Shown piece after piece: positions 16,045 to 24,543 of a stretch of DNA of 30,371 nt. A program made the position numbers and the translations under genes. The DNA lies in contig CABUAQ010000014.1 of assembly GCA_902489575.1 (NCBI GenBank), positions 1 to 30,371 of the forward strand, given 5' to 3'. This stretch comes from an uncultured bacterium. Its GTDB lineage: Bacteria > Cyanobacteriota > Vampirovibrionia > Gastranaerophilales > Gastranaerophilaceae. The notes beneath the pieces were generated by a model. It saw only the letters and a program-made list of their open reading frames with translations, was not told the origin of the DNA and did not search any database. Each line of letters opens with the position of its first letter. The stretch's first letter is position 1.

Positions 16045-16756
16045 TTTTTTTCACCATTGTAAGTAGCTGTTCTAATTTTGTTTTAAGAAGATTGTTTTCA
16101 ATTTTTAAGTCTTCTATTTGTTGTTTATATTTATCAACATTGTTTGAATATTCTTGATTGATTTGTGGAACTTCATTATGATCAAGTATAAATCTTTTCT
16201 TTGCTTCTTCTTTAATTTTCAAGATAGTATCAAGTTGTTTTTTTGTAATAAGCCCAAGGTCAATTAGTGCTTGACCGAATTTTTTGTTTTGGCTGTTTGT
16301 TTGGTAATTTTTAACTGCTGTATTAAGTTGGGTTTCTGAAATAACACCGTCTTTAACAAAATATTCACCTGTTCTGTATTTTCCGGCAAGAAATCCTGCA
16401 ATGTTTAGTATTTGCGAATTGTCAGGTAATTCTAAATATCCTTCATCCACGCAAAATAAAAAATATCCGGCAACCTCTTCCATTGAAAGGTAAGTATTTA
16501 ACGTTATGTCAGATATGCTATAATCATTGTCACAAGCATCTAAAATATTATATATGTTTGTATCAAAACCTGATTTTTTGAAATCAAGTTCACATCTGCC
16601 TTTGTATGTCAAAACAGGTCTGTATGTCGCAAAAGTGTATGCTAATTGATTTTCTACATCAACTTCTTCAGATAATTTGATATAGATTATTTCTTTTATC
16701 CAGCTTGGAAAGCGTGAAATTTTATTTAAAAATTGTGTTAAGAATTTTCTTCTCAT
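16037..16756 (-). CDS. Protein with MshEN-like repeats and C-terminal coiled coil
   Basis: 239-aa protein of unknown role. Residues about 65-110 look like a small winged-helix unit (NIYNILDACDNDYSISDI). Residues 125-185 hold two repeats like the MshEN/GspE N-terminal module: GKYRTGEYFVKDGVISETQL and KFGQALIDLGLITKKQLDTI. In type II secretion and type IV pilus ATPases such modules bind nucleotide or c-di-GMP, but here no ATPase domain follows; instead the protein ends in a coiled coil (about 200-235). The SD AAGGG precedes the start. It is coupled to the asparaginase gene downstream and divergent from the VKOR-DsbA gene. It could be an adaptor or regulator of a pilus or secretion system. Confidence 0.75.
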   Translation of the reverse strand: MRRKFLTQFLNKISRFPSWIKEIIYIKLSEEVDVENQLAYTFATYRPVLTYKGRCELDFKKSGFDTNIYNILDACDNDYSISDITLNTYLSMEEVAGYFLFCVDEGYLELPDNSQILNIAGFLAGKYRTGEYFVKDGVISETQLNTAVKNYQTNSQNKKFGQALIDLGLITKKQLDTILKIKEEAKKRFILDHNEVPQINQEYSNNVDKYKQQIEDLKIENNLLKTKLEQLLTMVKKND

Positions 16757-16828
16757 AATTAGCCCTTTGAGTCACTATATTTTATCATTAATATCTTTTT
16801 TCTTCAAGGTTTATAGATATTAAGTTAG

Positions 16829-16857
16829 TTGATTAATTTTTTACTCAAAGGTATTAT
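16829..16857 (+). promoter_or_regulatory. Promoter of the VKOR-DsbA gene
   Basis: TTGATT (16829-16834), 17-base spacer, TATTAT (16852-16857), with AGGAGA as SD about 20 bases further on. The spacer contains ACTCAAAGG (16843-16851), an exact inverted copy of CCTTTGAGT at 16765-16773 in the same divergent intergenic region, a possible operator pair. Confidence 0.6.
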
Positions 16858-16886
16858 ATAGTTAATAAAGAAGAAAAGGAGAGATT

Positions 16887-18119
16887 ATGGACGATAATAA
16901 ATTAGAATTGAAGAAAACGGTTTTAATCAGTATGTTTGTCTTTGTGGCATTGATTGTTACAATTGATTTAGCAATTATTTATTACCAGGCAAACTTTAAC
17001 AGATACGCATTACCAAGTTTTTGTTCGGTAAGTGATGTTATTGACTGTGATGGTGTGGCAAGAACAACTGAATCCCAATTTTTTGGGGTGCCTCTTGCAT
17101 ATTGGGGATTGTTTTTATACTCATTTATCTTGATGCTTTTATCTGTTGATAAACTTAAGAAAATCCCGTTTTTAAAATTTTTGGAAGTGTTTAAGAATAA
17201 ATTTCATTATATCGCGTCATTGGGTATGATTGCATTTGTTATATCAATGATTCTACTTTGCATAAGTTTATTTGGAATAAAGAAAATTTGTGTAATGTGT
17301 GCAGTAACATATGTCTTGGATTTGGGAATTGCTCTTATTGCTGTTCGCGGAATTGAAGGAGGTTTTATCGGAGCTGTTAAACAAAGTTGGAAAGATTTTG
17401 TAGATGCTCTAAAACCGATACCTTATAGAGTTGCGTTTATTATCGTTATGCTTTGTGCATTTTCTTTTCTAGGCTGGACATTTACCAGTGCAAAATTCTC
17501 ACCGGCGCTTAAATTTAAAAGAGAATATGGTGAATTTACAAAATCAACAAATAATCAATATGCGATAAAAGGTAATGTATTAGGTTCTGAGGCTAAAGAT
17601 GCAGTTGTTTTGGAAATTTATTCCGATTATATGTGTCCTATGTGTTCTGTATTTAATATTATGCTTCATAAACTGGCAAAAGATTTCGAAAATGTAAGAA
17701 TCGAACATCATAGTATGCCTTTGGATACAGCTTGCAACAAGTATTTAGATCAAGAATTTCATCATGGTTCTTGTACTATGGCAAAATATGCGGAAGCAGC
17801 TTATAAACAGGGTAAATTCTGGGAAGTTAATTCGTTGTTCTTTGAGAAGAAGCCTGCAACAGAAGATGAAATTATTACATTACTAAATGAATCAGGATTT
17901 GAGCTTGATATGGAAAAACTTAAGAAGGATGCTCATAGTGATGAAGTTAATGCTATTATTCAAAAAGACATTAACTATGCTGTTGCTAATAAGCAAGTTG
18001 GAACACCAACAATGAAGCTTGGTGACAAATTTGAAATGGGTATTCCAAAAGGCGGTTATCCTGCACTAAAAGAAATGGTTATAGAAAATGGCGGAAAACC
18101 AAAACACAAGTTTTTCTAA
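16887..18119 (+). CDS. VKOR-DsbA fusion, disulfide-bond forming enzyme
   Basis: 410-aa membrane protein joining a vitamin K epoxide reductase-type domain to a DsbA/thioredoxin-like domain, so one chain can pass electrons from oxidised cargo proteins to membrane quinone. VKOR part (residues 1-200): membrane helices near 12-32, 70-87, 108-130, 137-155 and 182-199; loop cysteines C46 and C54 (FCSVSDVIDCDG) and active CxxC at 135-138 (CVMC). Extracytoplasmic thiol part (205-410): SDYMCPMCSVF with C250/C253 and the cis-proline motif VGTPTM (P374), plus an extra pair C283/C296. Such VKOR fusions are typical of cyanobacterial relatives. SD AGGAGA and a promoter lie upstream; the end overlaps queH. 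Confidence 0.92.
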   Translation: MDDNKLELKKTVLISMFVFVALIVTIDLAIIYYQANFNRYALPSFCSVSDVIDCDGVARTTESQFFGVPLAYWGLFLYSFILMLLSVDKLKKIPFLKFLEVFKNKFHYIASLGMIAFVISMILLCISLFGIKKICVMCAVTYVLDLGIALIAVRGIEGGFIGAVKQSWKDFVDALKPIPYRVAFIIVMLCAFSFLGWTFTSAKFSPALKFKREYGEFTKSTNNQYAIKGNVLGSEAKDAVVLEIYSDYMCPMCSVFNIMLHKLAKDFENVRIEHHSMPLDTACNKYLDQEFHHGSCTMAKYAEAAYKQGKFWEVNSLFFEKKPATEDEIITLLNESGFELDMEKLKKDAHSDEVNAIIQKDINYAVANKQVGTPTMKLGDKFEMGIPKGGYPALKEMVIENGGKPKHKFF

Positions 18120-18651
18120 AAAAATATTACTGCACGCTTGTTGCGGTATTTGTTCAGGTTATCCCATATCTTTGCTGCAGGATATGGGATATTCTGTTGT
18201 TGTGTATTTTTACAATCCTAATATATATCCCGAACAAGAGTATAAAAAACGCCTGGAAGCAGAAAAAATTTTGTGTGAACATTTCGCCTGCAAGCTTGTT
18301 ATTGGTGAATATGAACCGGATAAATATTATGATTATGTAAAAGGATTTGAAAATGAGCCGGAAAAAGGCTTGAGGTGTGACAAATGTTTTGAGCTTAGGC
18401 TTCGTGCGGCTGCAATTTTGGCAAGAGAGCTGGGAATCGGGGAATTCACAACATCTATGATAATAAGTCCTCATAAGGACTATGAAAAACTAACACAAAT
18501 AGGGGAAGAAATTGCAAAAGAATTCGGGTTAAAATATCTTAGTACGAACTTTAGAAAACAGGATGGATTTTTAAAGACAAATAATATTTCAAAATCTTTG
18601 AATCTGTATCGACAAAATTATTGCGGGTGTAAATTCGCAAATAAAATTTAA
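18088..18651 (+). CDS. queH: Epoxyqueuosine reductase QueH
   Basis: 187-aa QueH (DUF208) enzyme, reducing epoxyqueuosine to queuosine in the wobble base of GUN-decoding tRNAs; it is the non-cobalamin alternative to QueG. Signature residues: LLHACCGICSG (C18, C19), FYNPNIYPEQEYKKR (41-55), LRCDKCFELR (C97, C100) and YRQNYCGC (C179, C181). The start lies inside the VKOR-DsbA gene (32-base overlap); there is no other ATG before the conserved LLHACCG block, so this overlap is probably real and couples translation. Queuosine functions have no obvious tie to disulfide formation. Confidence 0.93.
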   Translation: MAENQNTSFSKKILLHACCGICSGYPISLLQDMGYSVVVYFYNPNIYPEQEYKKRLEAEKILCEHFACKLVIGEYEPDKYYDYVKGFENEPEKGLRCDKCFELRLRAAAILARELGIGEFTTSMIISPHKDYEKLTQIGEEIAKEFGLKYLSTNFRKQDGFLKTNNISKSLNLYRQNYCGCKFANKI

Positions 18652-18684
18652 TAATATCATCCGTTTGTATTATGACGCAGAATT

Positions 18685-18700
18685 TATAATGTCATATAAT
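18685..18700 (+). promoter_or_regulatory. Two TATAAT boxes upstream of the TPR lipo/secreted-type gene
   Basis: Two perfect TATAAT hexamers (18685-18690 and 18695-18700) lie in the 104-base gap after queH. No convincing -35 at 17 bases is seen for either (TTGTAT at 18665 is 14 or 24 bases away), so promoter activity is only suggested. Confidence 0.35.
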
Positions 18701-18755
18701 AAATTTGACAAAGAAGATATTTTTATTAAAAAGGAAATACTAAGAGGACAGAATA

Positions 18756-19997
18756 ATGAAGAAGAAAATCGGCGGATTATTAGCGGCAGTTATGGTATTA
18801 AATACAGTATCATCAGTGGCTTACGGGTTTACAAATCCTTTGCAGAGTTATGATTTGTACAGAGATACTCACCCTGATATTTCTGATGCAAGCAATAATT
18901 TACCGGCGTCTCCATCTTCTTTAACAAGTTCGTCTACATCTTCGGAATTGAGCGGTGTAGATGTGGTAGGTGCAGAAAAAAGTCGTAATGAAACCTTGAG
19001 AGAATCTTCAAGAAATGTTTACTCTAATCCGAATTCAACTCCAGCATGGAAAATGGGGCCGGTGTATTATCCGGAACCGTCATTTGAAAGTATTATAGAA
19101 AAATATCGTAAGAGTGATTTTGCCGGATGTCTTCAGGAATGTACAGCTTACGTAAGACAAAATCCTAATGATACATTAGGTTTTTATTATCTTGCAATGT
19201 GTTATACAAAAGTGAGCGATAAAGAGAATGCAATTCGTGCATATGAAAAAGTTATTGAACTTAATGATAATCCTATGATTGTTAAATATGCAACAAACGG
19301 GCGTAATTGTATAATGGGTAATGATAATGAAAAATGTTATCCGGATGTGAATGTACCTGAATTAGTTTACCCTTATGCAAATATTGTTGATACAGCACTT
19401 ACTCCTGTTGATCCTGAAACGCTGGTTAACAGGAATATTGCAAAACTTAAGGAAAAGCTATCACCGCAAGTTGAAGAGGATGATAAGCAAAATTCTTCAA
19501 ATAAAGATGATAAAGAGAAAAAACTTGTACTTCCGTTTGGTCAGCAGGATGACAAACTTGATAAATTTATTAATGCACCATATGGCAATGGTTTATCTCC
19601 TGAGTTGAACCAGGAATATAAACAACTTCAATTGAAGAAAATTCAAAGTACAATTAACACCGGTAAAGAGTCAGAAGAAAAAGAATATAATAATCTTCAA
19701 GATATTAAGAAGTTTGATGATATAAATTCTGATTCGGGTATGATAAAACTTGCATATGAGCCTGTATCTAAAGAATTTGAAAGCGTAATGAATGACCCTG
19801 AATTTGTTAAACAAAGACAAGAATTTGACGAGTTGAGAATTTTGCTTGGTAATACTGATAGTAAACAAAGTGTTTCAAATTCGGATAGTATGGCAGATTT
19901 ACTTCCATACATGAATGAAAATAATGTACAAAATATGTCTCCCGAAGTAATTCAGGCTATGATGATGAAATCTCTTATGGGTGATATTAACTTGTAA
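18756..19997 (+). CDS. Secreted TPR-containing protein of unknown function
   Basis: 413-aa protein with an N-terminal signal peptide (MKKKIGGLLAAVMVLNTVSS followed by VAYGF), a Ser/Thr-rich linker to about residue 100, and a TPR-like unit at about 108-170 (YRKSDFAGCLQECTAYVRQNPNDT, written here as two parts: YRKSDFAGCLQECTAYV and RQNPNDTLGFYYLAMCYTKV). The rest is charged and low in complexity (EEDDKQNSSNKDDKEKK), without a further recognised domain. There is no lipobox. It is followed 17 bases later by a second TPR-type gene and is probably cotranscribed with it. An envelope scaffold role is possible; I cannot name the family. Confidence 0.75.
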   Translation: MKKKIGGLLAAVMVLNTVSSVAYGFTNPLQSYDLYRDTHPDISDASNNLPASPSSLTSSSTSSELSGVDVVGAEKSRNETLRESSRNVYSNPNSTPAWKMGPVYYPEPSFESIIEKYRKSDFAGCLQECTAYVRQNPNDTLGFYYLAMCYTKVSDKENAIRAYEKVIELNDNPMIVKYATNGRNCIMGNDNEKCYPDVNVPELVYPYANIVDTALTPVDPETLVNRNIAKLKEKLSPQVEEDDKQNSSNKDDKEKKLVLPFGQQDDKLDKFINAPYGNGLSPELNQEYKQLQLKKIQSTINTGKESEEKEYNNLQDIKKFDDINSDSGMIKLAYEPVSKEFESVMNDPEFVKQRQEFDELRILLGNTDSKQSVSNSDSMADLLPYMNENNVQNMSPEVIQAMMMKSLMGDINL

Positions 19998-20014
19998 TCA
20001 TTTTGGTAGTGCTT

Positions 20015-20599
20015 ATGCCGGAATATGAAAATGTAAAAAATGATTTTCTATCAGGGAGAATAAAAGGTTGCAGGTCATATTTTGAAGAGCATCACCGCTA
20101 TGTTGAAGCCGGTTACTGCTGTATAGTTTTAGATAAGTTAGAAAAAGCACAAGTACTCTTTCAAATGGAAAAGGATTATGATATCCGGGCTGTTTGGGGG
20201 CTTTTGCTTTTGCAAATGATAAACGATGATATAAAAACTTATCCTACATATTTTGAAATAAGAAATTTTTTGGAAATTGATTTAAATATTTTGATTTTAT
20301 ACTGCAAAGAAAAGTATATTGAGAAAATAATACGCTACGCTGATTTTTTGGCGTATTACAACCCTGAGTGTTACAAATTTATCGGACGTGTTTTCTGGGC
20401 AAATAATTTAATATCTGCTGCTATGTTTTTTTTGAGACGCGCACAGGATAAATTTTATCAGGATCCGGAATTGCATTATCTTTTGGCATACATTTATTAT
20501 GAGCAAAATAACGTAGAGCAGTGTAAAAAGTCACTAACAACATGTTTGAGTCTTTTACCGAACTATAACCCTGCCTCAAAACTCCTTGCTAAATTGTAA
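20015..20599 (+). CDS. TPR-like repeat protein of unknown function
   Basis: 194-aa helical protein. I choose ATG at 20015 (MPEYENVKNDFLSG); a TTG four codons earlier is possible, and neither has a good SD, so translation is probably coupled to the gene ending 17 bases upstream. The sequence consists of repeated helix pairs of TPR type; the clearest, near the C terminus, is DPELHYLLAYIYYEQNNVEQ followed by CKKSLTTCLSLLPNYNP. No signal peptide, so it is likely cytoplasmic, unlike its secreted neighbour. No terminator is obvious in the 123 bases before der. Function unknown. Confidence 0.7.
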   Translation: MPEYENVKNDFLSGRIKGCRSYFEEHHRYVEAGYCCIVLDKLEKAQVLFQMEKDYDIRAVWGLLLLQMINDDIKTYPTYFEIRNFLEIDLNILILYCKEKYIEKIIRYADFLAYYNPECYKFIGRVFWANNLISAAMFFLRRAQDKFYQDPELHYLLAYIYYEQNNVEQCKKSLTTCLSLLPNYNPASKLLAKL

Positions 20600-20713
20600 T
20601 AACTGGTGGAGTTTTTATTATCCGGGAAAACCTTTAATTTTTGTTTTTAGATATTGAACTGTTTTGTAAATTTGATATTCGGGTTTGTTCTAATTAAAAG
20701 TTTTTCATGTTAG

Positions 20714-20719
20714 TATAAT
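20714..20719 (+). promoter_or_regulatory. -10 element directly before der
   Basis: A perfect TATAAT ends only four bases before the der ATG (20723), and no SD is present. Transcription would start at or just next to the start codon, so the mRNA would be leaderless. No good -35 is seen. Confidence 0.5.
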
Positions 20720-20722
20720 CTT

Positions 20723-22051
20723 ATGAAAAGAAAACCAACAGTAGCAGTAGTAGGACGACCAAATGTAGGCAAATCAACTTTTGTCAATCGCCTCATGGGG
20801 GCAAGACATTCTATTGTTGATGATTTACCGGGGGTCACACGCGACAGAATTTATTTTGATGTCGAATGGCTTAATAAGCGTTTTACTGTCATTGATACAG
20901 GCGGTATCATTCCGGGAAACGGAGATGATATTATGGTTTCTATATTTGATCAAGCTAAGCTGGCTTGTGAAGAAGCTGAAAAAATTATTTTTGTTGTTGA
21001 CGGACAAGACGGTATAACTCCTATTGATTATGATATTGCAAATATTCTGCGTCAATCGGGTAAACCTGTTTTTCTTGCGGTTAACAAGTGTGATAATCCG
21101 GAATCTCTAATGATGACAAGTGATTTTTATGCTCTTGCTTTAGGTGATCCTATCGGGATTTCTGCACTTCATGGTTCCGGCGGAGTGGGTGATTTGTTGG
21201 AGATTGTAACAGAAGATTTTGAAGAAATTGAGGAAGACGAAAAAGATGATAGAATTAAAATTGCAATTGTAGGTCGTCCTAATGCCGGGAAATCTTCTAT
21301 TGTAAATGCTCTTTTAAATACTGATAGAGTTATTGTTTCTGATGTATCAGGTACGACTCGTGATAGTATTGACAGTTATATCACATATAAAGATAAAGAA
21401 TTTGTCATTGTGGATACTGCAGGTATCAGGAAAAAATCCAAAGTTGATTATGGTGTTGAAAAGTTTGCTGTAGATAGGGCAATACGTTCAATTCGAGAAT
21501 GTGATGTTGCACTTTTGGTTATTGATGCTAAAGAAGGTATCTCAGATCAAGACAAAAAAATATCTTCTATTATTACAGAAGCCGGAAAAGGTTTAATTGT
21601 TGCTATTAACAAGTGGGATTTAGTTGAAGAAAAAAAGGCAAATACAATTAACAAATTTGAAAAAGAATTAGCTGTTGATATTCCGTTTTTAAGTTTTGCT
21701 CCGAAAATTTTTATTAGTGCTGTTACAAAACAGCGTTTGGGGCAGATTTTTGATAAGAGCATTGAAGTATACGAACAGTGTATCAAACGTGTTTCTACCG
21801 GTCTTCTTAATAAAGTTATAAACGAAGCTTATGCTCTTAACCCGCCTACAAGTTTTAAAGGCAAAAGGGTTAAAATTTATTATGTAACTCAAGCAAAAAT
21901 ACAGCCGCCGACATTTGTACTTTTTGTAAATAATGAAGAGCTGTTAAAAGATAGTTACAAACGTTATCTTGAAAATAAATTGAGGGAAGCATTCGGATTT
22001 GTTGGTACGCCTATCAGGATTTCGGTTCGTGAAAGAAAAGAGAAAAAGTAG
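20723..22051 (+). CDS. der: Ribosome assembly GTPase Der (EngA)
   Basis: 442-aa double GTPase needed for 50S ribosome assembly. First G domain: GRPNVGKST (P-loop), DTGG and NKCD. Second G domain: GRPNAGKSS, DTAGIRKKSKVDYGVE and NKWD. The KH-like C-terminal domain contains NPPTSFKGKRVKIYYVTQ and ends in RKEKK. The N terminus MKRKPTVAVVGRPNVGKS fixes the start: no earlier in-frame ATG exists and the P-loop follows at once. There is no SD; a TATAAT box sits four bases upstream. It stands alone, convergent with the WYL gene pair. Confidence 0.97.
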   Translation: MKRKPTVAVVGRPNVGKSTFVNRLMGARHSIVDDLPGVTRDRIYFDVEWLNKRFTVIDTGGIIPGNGDDIMVSIFDQAKLACEEAEKIIFVVDGQDGITPIDYDIANILRQSGKPVFLAVNKCDNPESLMMTSDFYALALGDPIGISALHGSGGVGDLLEIVTEDFEEIEEDEKDDRIKIAIVGRPNAGKSSIVNALLNTDRVIVSDVSGTTRDSIDSYITYKDKEFVIVDTAGIRKKSKVDYGVEKFAVDRAIRSIRECDVALLVIDAKEGISDQDKKISSIITEAGKGLIVAINKWDLVEEKKANTINKFEKELAVDIPFLSFAPKIFISAVTKQRLGQIFDKSIEVYEQCIKRVSTGLLNKVINEAYALNPPTSFKGKRVKIYYVTQAKIQPPTFVLFVNNEELLKDSYKRYLENKLREAFGFVGTPIRISVRERKEKK

Positions 22052-22070
22052 TTTGTAGGCAGCATTTTAT

Positions 22071-23018
22071 TTAGTCTTTGTCAAAATCGTCTTTGATATT
22101 ATACTGGTTAAGGGTTTCATTTATTGTTTTAATCATCTCTTCCCGCAGTGGTTTTGGTGAAATGATTTCGCATTCGTAGCTGTATCGCATTAACCTTTTT
22201 AACAGTTTGTCAAATGGTTCATCTTTATTGATTATTGTTTTATGTCCTAATTCGTCTGTTCCGTATAAGTATTCATTATCTTTGAGTTTATATGTTTTTG
22301 CTAATCTGTTTTTTAATTTGTACACAACCGTTGTTGTTACTTCAATCGGATTTGCAAGTTGAGGCAGTTTTGCTATAGAACAAATAGTGTTTAACGGGAT
22401 TTCAAGGTTTTGTCTTTTTGATGCATTATATACTTTTAGGTATGCATTTTTTGCATCATATAAAACTTCTTTTGGGGTGCATTTGCACTGAATTTCCTCT
22501 CCGTTTTTGAAATATAAGATGTTTATCATTGTGTTTTCTTTACATAATTGTTTGCATTGTTCGATTTGTTGTTTCAAGTCTGAATAGTAGAAAGAAAAAT
22601 CGTAATTAATATTTTTTTGGATATTATTCAGTGTATTTTTATCTTCATTATTCATTCGAAGTTCTATTTGTTTCAGAAAATGTTGAACCTCTTCTGTTAA
22701 ATCCTTATCAGGGAAATTCTGTATAGAGTTTGTCAAAATACTTATTGATTTAAGGTCATCCATCGTAAAATGCATTGAGTATAAACTGCTCAAAAGTTTA
22801 AATTGATTATTTTGTTTAACAACTTTTATTCCGAATACTTTCAAAGTATTCATGTATTTATTTAATATAACTTGAACATTGTTTGTTGATGTTGTTTCGT
22901 TAAGATCATCTTTAAATATTTCTATTACTGCGTTATAGTCGGCTTTATCTTCATATAACAAACTGAGAAGTTGAAAAATTTTTATGCATCCTGCATTTAA
23001 TTTTTTAGTATTTTTCAA
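22071..23018 (-). CDS. WYL-domain transcriptional regulator (second of tandem pair)
   Basis: 315-aa protein with an N-terminal helix-turn-helix region (about 1-75), a helical middle part, and a C-terminal WYL-like domain (about 165-235, INILYFKNGEEIQCKCTPKE, then AYLKVYNASKRQNLEIPLNT) followed by a WCX-type tail with LKRLMRYSYECEIISPKPLR. It overlaps its upstream paralogue by 14 bases. WYL proteins bind small ligands or single-stranded nucleic acid and regulate stress, DNA damage or defence genes; tandem pairs such as PafB/PafC work as heterodimers. The ligand and targets are unknown. Identity to canonical WYL is loose, so the assignment is by pattern. Confidence 0.72.
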   Translation of the reverse strand: MKNTKKLNAGCIKIFQLLSLLYEDKADYNAVIEIFKDDLNETTSTNNVQVILNKYMNTLKVFGIKVVKQNNQFKLLSSLYSMHFTMDDLKSISILTNSIQNFPDKDLTEEVQHFLKQIELRMNNEDKNTLNNIQKNINYDFSFYYSDLKQQIEQCKQLCKENTMINILYFKNGEEIQCKCTPKEVLYDAKNAYLKVYNASKRQNLEIPLNTICSIAKLPQLANPIEVTTTVVYKLKNRLAKTYKLKDNEYLYGTDELGHKTIINKDEPFDKLLKRLMRYSYECEIISPKPLREEMIKTINETLNQYNIKDDFDKD

Positions 23019-23949
23019 GATAACCTTCTTTCATTTTTTTAAGATTGTTTGTGATATAAATTTTGAAATCCTCAGGATAAAGGACTTTGCATTTATTCGA
23101 ATGATACATAATTCTTTGCATCATTTCAAATTTATTTTTAGATGTCATTTCGACAAGTAATTTATCTCCTTTTGTTTCTACGATTTTTTCGTAGTTAAGC
23201 GGTTCAAAATTTTCTCCTTTTTCTTTTCTGTATTCATATCTTACAACAATTGGTGGTACTGTAAGAGTTTGGTTTTTGAGATTAACTCCGGTTATTTTTA
23301 AAATTTTTGATACCAAAAAACTGCCATAATTCTGGTATTCTGAGTTGACGCCATATACATAAAGTTTTCCGTCATTTATAGCAAGTTTATCAACCAGTAA
23401 TGTAATATATTTGTCTCCGGTATTATCGGAATGATAATAAATAACTATTTCATTGTTGTTTTCTGCATATTTTATCAAATCATCAAGGAGTTTTTTATCA
23501 ATATTATGCAAAGGGGAAATCTCTTGTAGTTTTTCAATTAAAACTTCATTATCAATGTATTCTGAGATTTTGTGGAAAAATTGTTGAAGTGAAATAAGAT
23601 CGTCTACTTCAATTGATCTTGAAATTACTTTATAAACTTTTATAAGGCTGTCTATTTGTTTATCATTGAACTTTAAATTAAACGTATGAGATTCAATATA
23701 GTATTTGGCAACTCCATTTACTGTACGTCTTTTTACATTACAGCCGATATGCCTTAGTGAGTTCAGATAAATTCTCAGTGTATCCACTGAAACTTTTTCA
23801 CGTAAATACTCATGATTTAAAAGGCACTCTTGCAGTTCGTGATAAGATTTAGGACTTTCCAGCAGCAATGAAAATATGTAAATTGATTTGAACCCTGTAA
23901 AAGACATAAGGTTATATGTGACAGTGTTGGTTTCATAAAATTGTTTCAT
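23005..23949 (-). CDS. WYL-domain transcriptional regulator (first of tandem pair)
   Basis: 314-aa paralogue of the downstream gene with the same plan. The N-terminal winged helix includes VSVDTLRIYLNSLRHIGCNV, with the recognition wing RRTVNGVAKYYI. The WYL-like region is IVIYYHSDNTGDKYITLLVD and then KLYVYGVNSEYQNYGSFLVS, where LYVYG replaces the typical WYL triad; the tail MMQRIMYHSNKCKVLYPEDF corresponds to the WCX domain. The start has GAGAGA about 9 bases upstream. The pair forms a two-gene operon and probably a heteromeric regulator. A 607-base gap, with a possible small gene, lies behind its start. Confidence 0.72.
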   Translation of the reverse strand: MKQFYETNTVTYNLMSFTGFKSIYIFSLLLESPKSYHELQECLLNHEYLREKVSVDTLRIYLNSLRHIGCNVKRRTVNGVAKYYIESHTFNLKFNDKQIDSLIKVYKVISRSIEVDDLISLQQFFHKISEYIDNEVLIEKLQEISPLHNIDKKLLDDLIKYAENNNEIVIYYHSDNTGDKYITLLVDKLAINDGKLYVYGVNSEYQNYGSFLVSKILKITGVNLKNQTLTVPPIVVRYEYRKEKGENFEPLNYEKIVETKGDKLLVEMTSKNKFEMMQRIMYHSNKCKVLYPEDFKIYITNNLKKMKEGYLEKY

Positions 23950-24298
23950 AAATATAATCTCTCAATTATTCAAAAATAGTCTAGCATAAATTTTGCGTAT
24001 TTTCTATTTTTTAATTTCCATGCTTAAAGTTTTATTAGTAATTTTACAATGTCAAACAAAGTTGATGAAAAATTTTACATGATTTCATTAAAAATTCTTC
24101 ATTAAGATTTAATAACACGAATTTTTTCTTACGAAATCAAGGGGCATGGTCGAATGTAAAAAAATAATAATTTTTTTTTACTTGTAATCCCCGGAATTTA
24201 GGTATACATTAGGATACATAAGGAAAGCCGAATTAAAAAAAATAAGGCTATCAGACAAGTGGAAGGGTTAAGTTACTTAGTTACAAGATAAGTAACAG

Positions 24299-24388
24299 AT
24301 GAAGAAAAAATACAAGAAGTTGGACGAAAAAGAAATAGAGGTGATGGCGAAGGAGTCCATAGGGAAAGAGATTATTGAGGTACAGTAA
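24299..24388 (+). CDS. Putative 29-aa charged small protein
   Basis: ATG to TAA, encoding a lysine/glutamate-rich, helix-prone peptide beginning MKKKYKKLDEKEIEVMAKES and ending EIIEVQ. There is no SD next to the ATG, but GGAAGGG at 24261-24267 is followed by an 8-bp hairpin (24272-24279 with 24289-24296). Folding leaves only 6 unpaired bases between SD and ATG, ideal spacing. The transcript would end at the terminator at 24513-24543. No homologue is recognised; a chance ORF inside a non-coding RNA is the main alternative. Confidence 0.35.
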   Translation: MKKKYKKLDEKEIEVMAKESIGKEIIEVQ

Positions 24389-24512
24389 GTATAACTGTGA
24401 TTAGGGATATTTTTATAATTTATATATTAAAAGTTTGTATATCTAGTTTATTAAGGGAGTAAAAGTAAAGACTTTTAGAAGAGAGTGTTAGGATAGTTGT
24501 AAACTTTTAAAT

Positions 24513-24543
24513 AGCTTGTACTTGCATAAGTGCAAGCTTTTTT
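24513..24543 (+). terminator. Intrinsic terminator upstream of anmK
   Basis: An 11-bp stem (24513-24523 with 24528-24538, AGCTTGTACTT against AAGTGCAAGCT with one T-G wobble), GCAT loop and six T. As no gene ends nearby on the plus strand, it implies a transcript from the 24.2-24.5 kb gap. anmK starts 14 bases later. Confidence 0.82.

Noticed and set aside
24183..24543. RNase P RNA, tmRNA, 6S or SRP RNA in the large gap
   Set aside because: Conserved cores such as GAGGAAAGTCC, a tRNA-like 3' end, or the SRP tetraloop region are not present.
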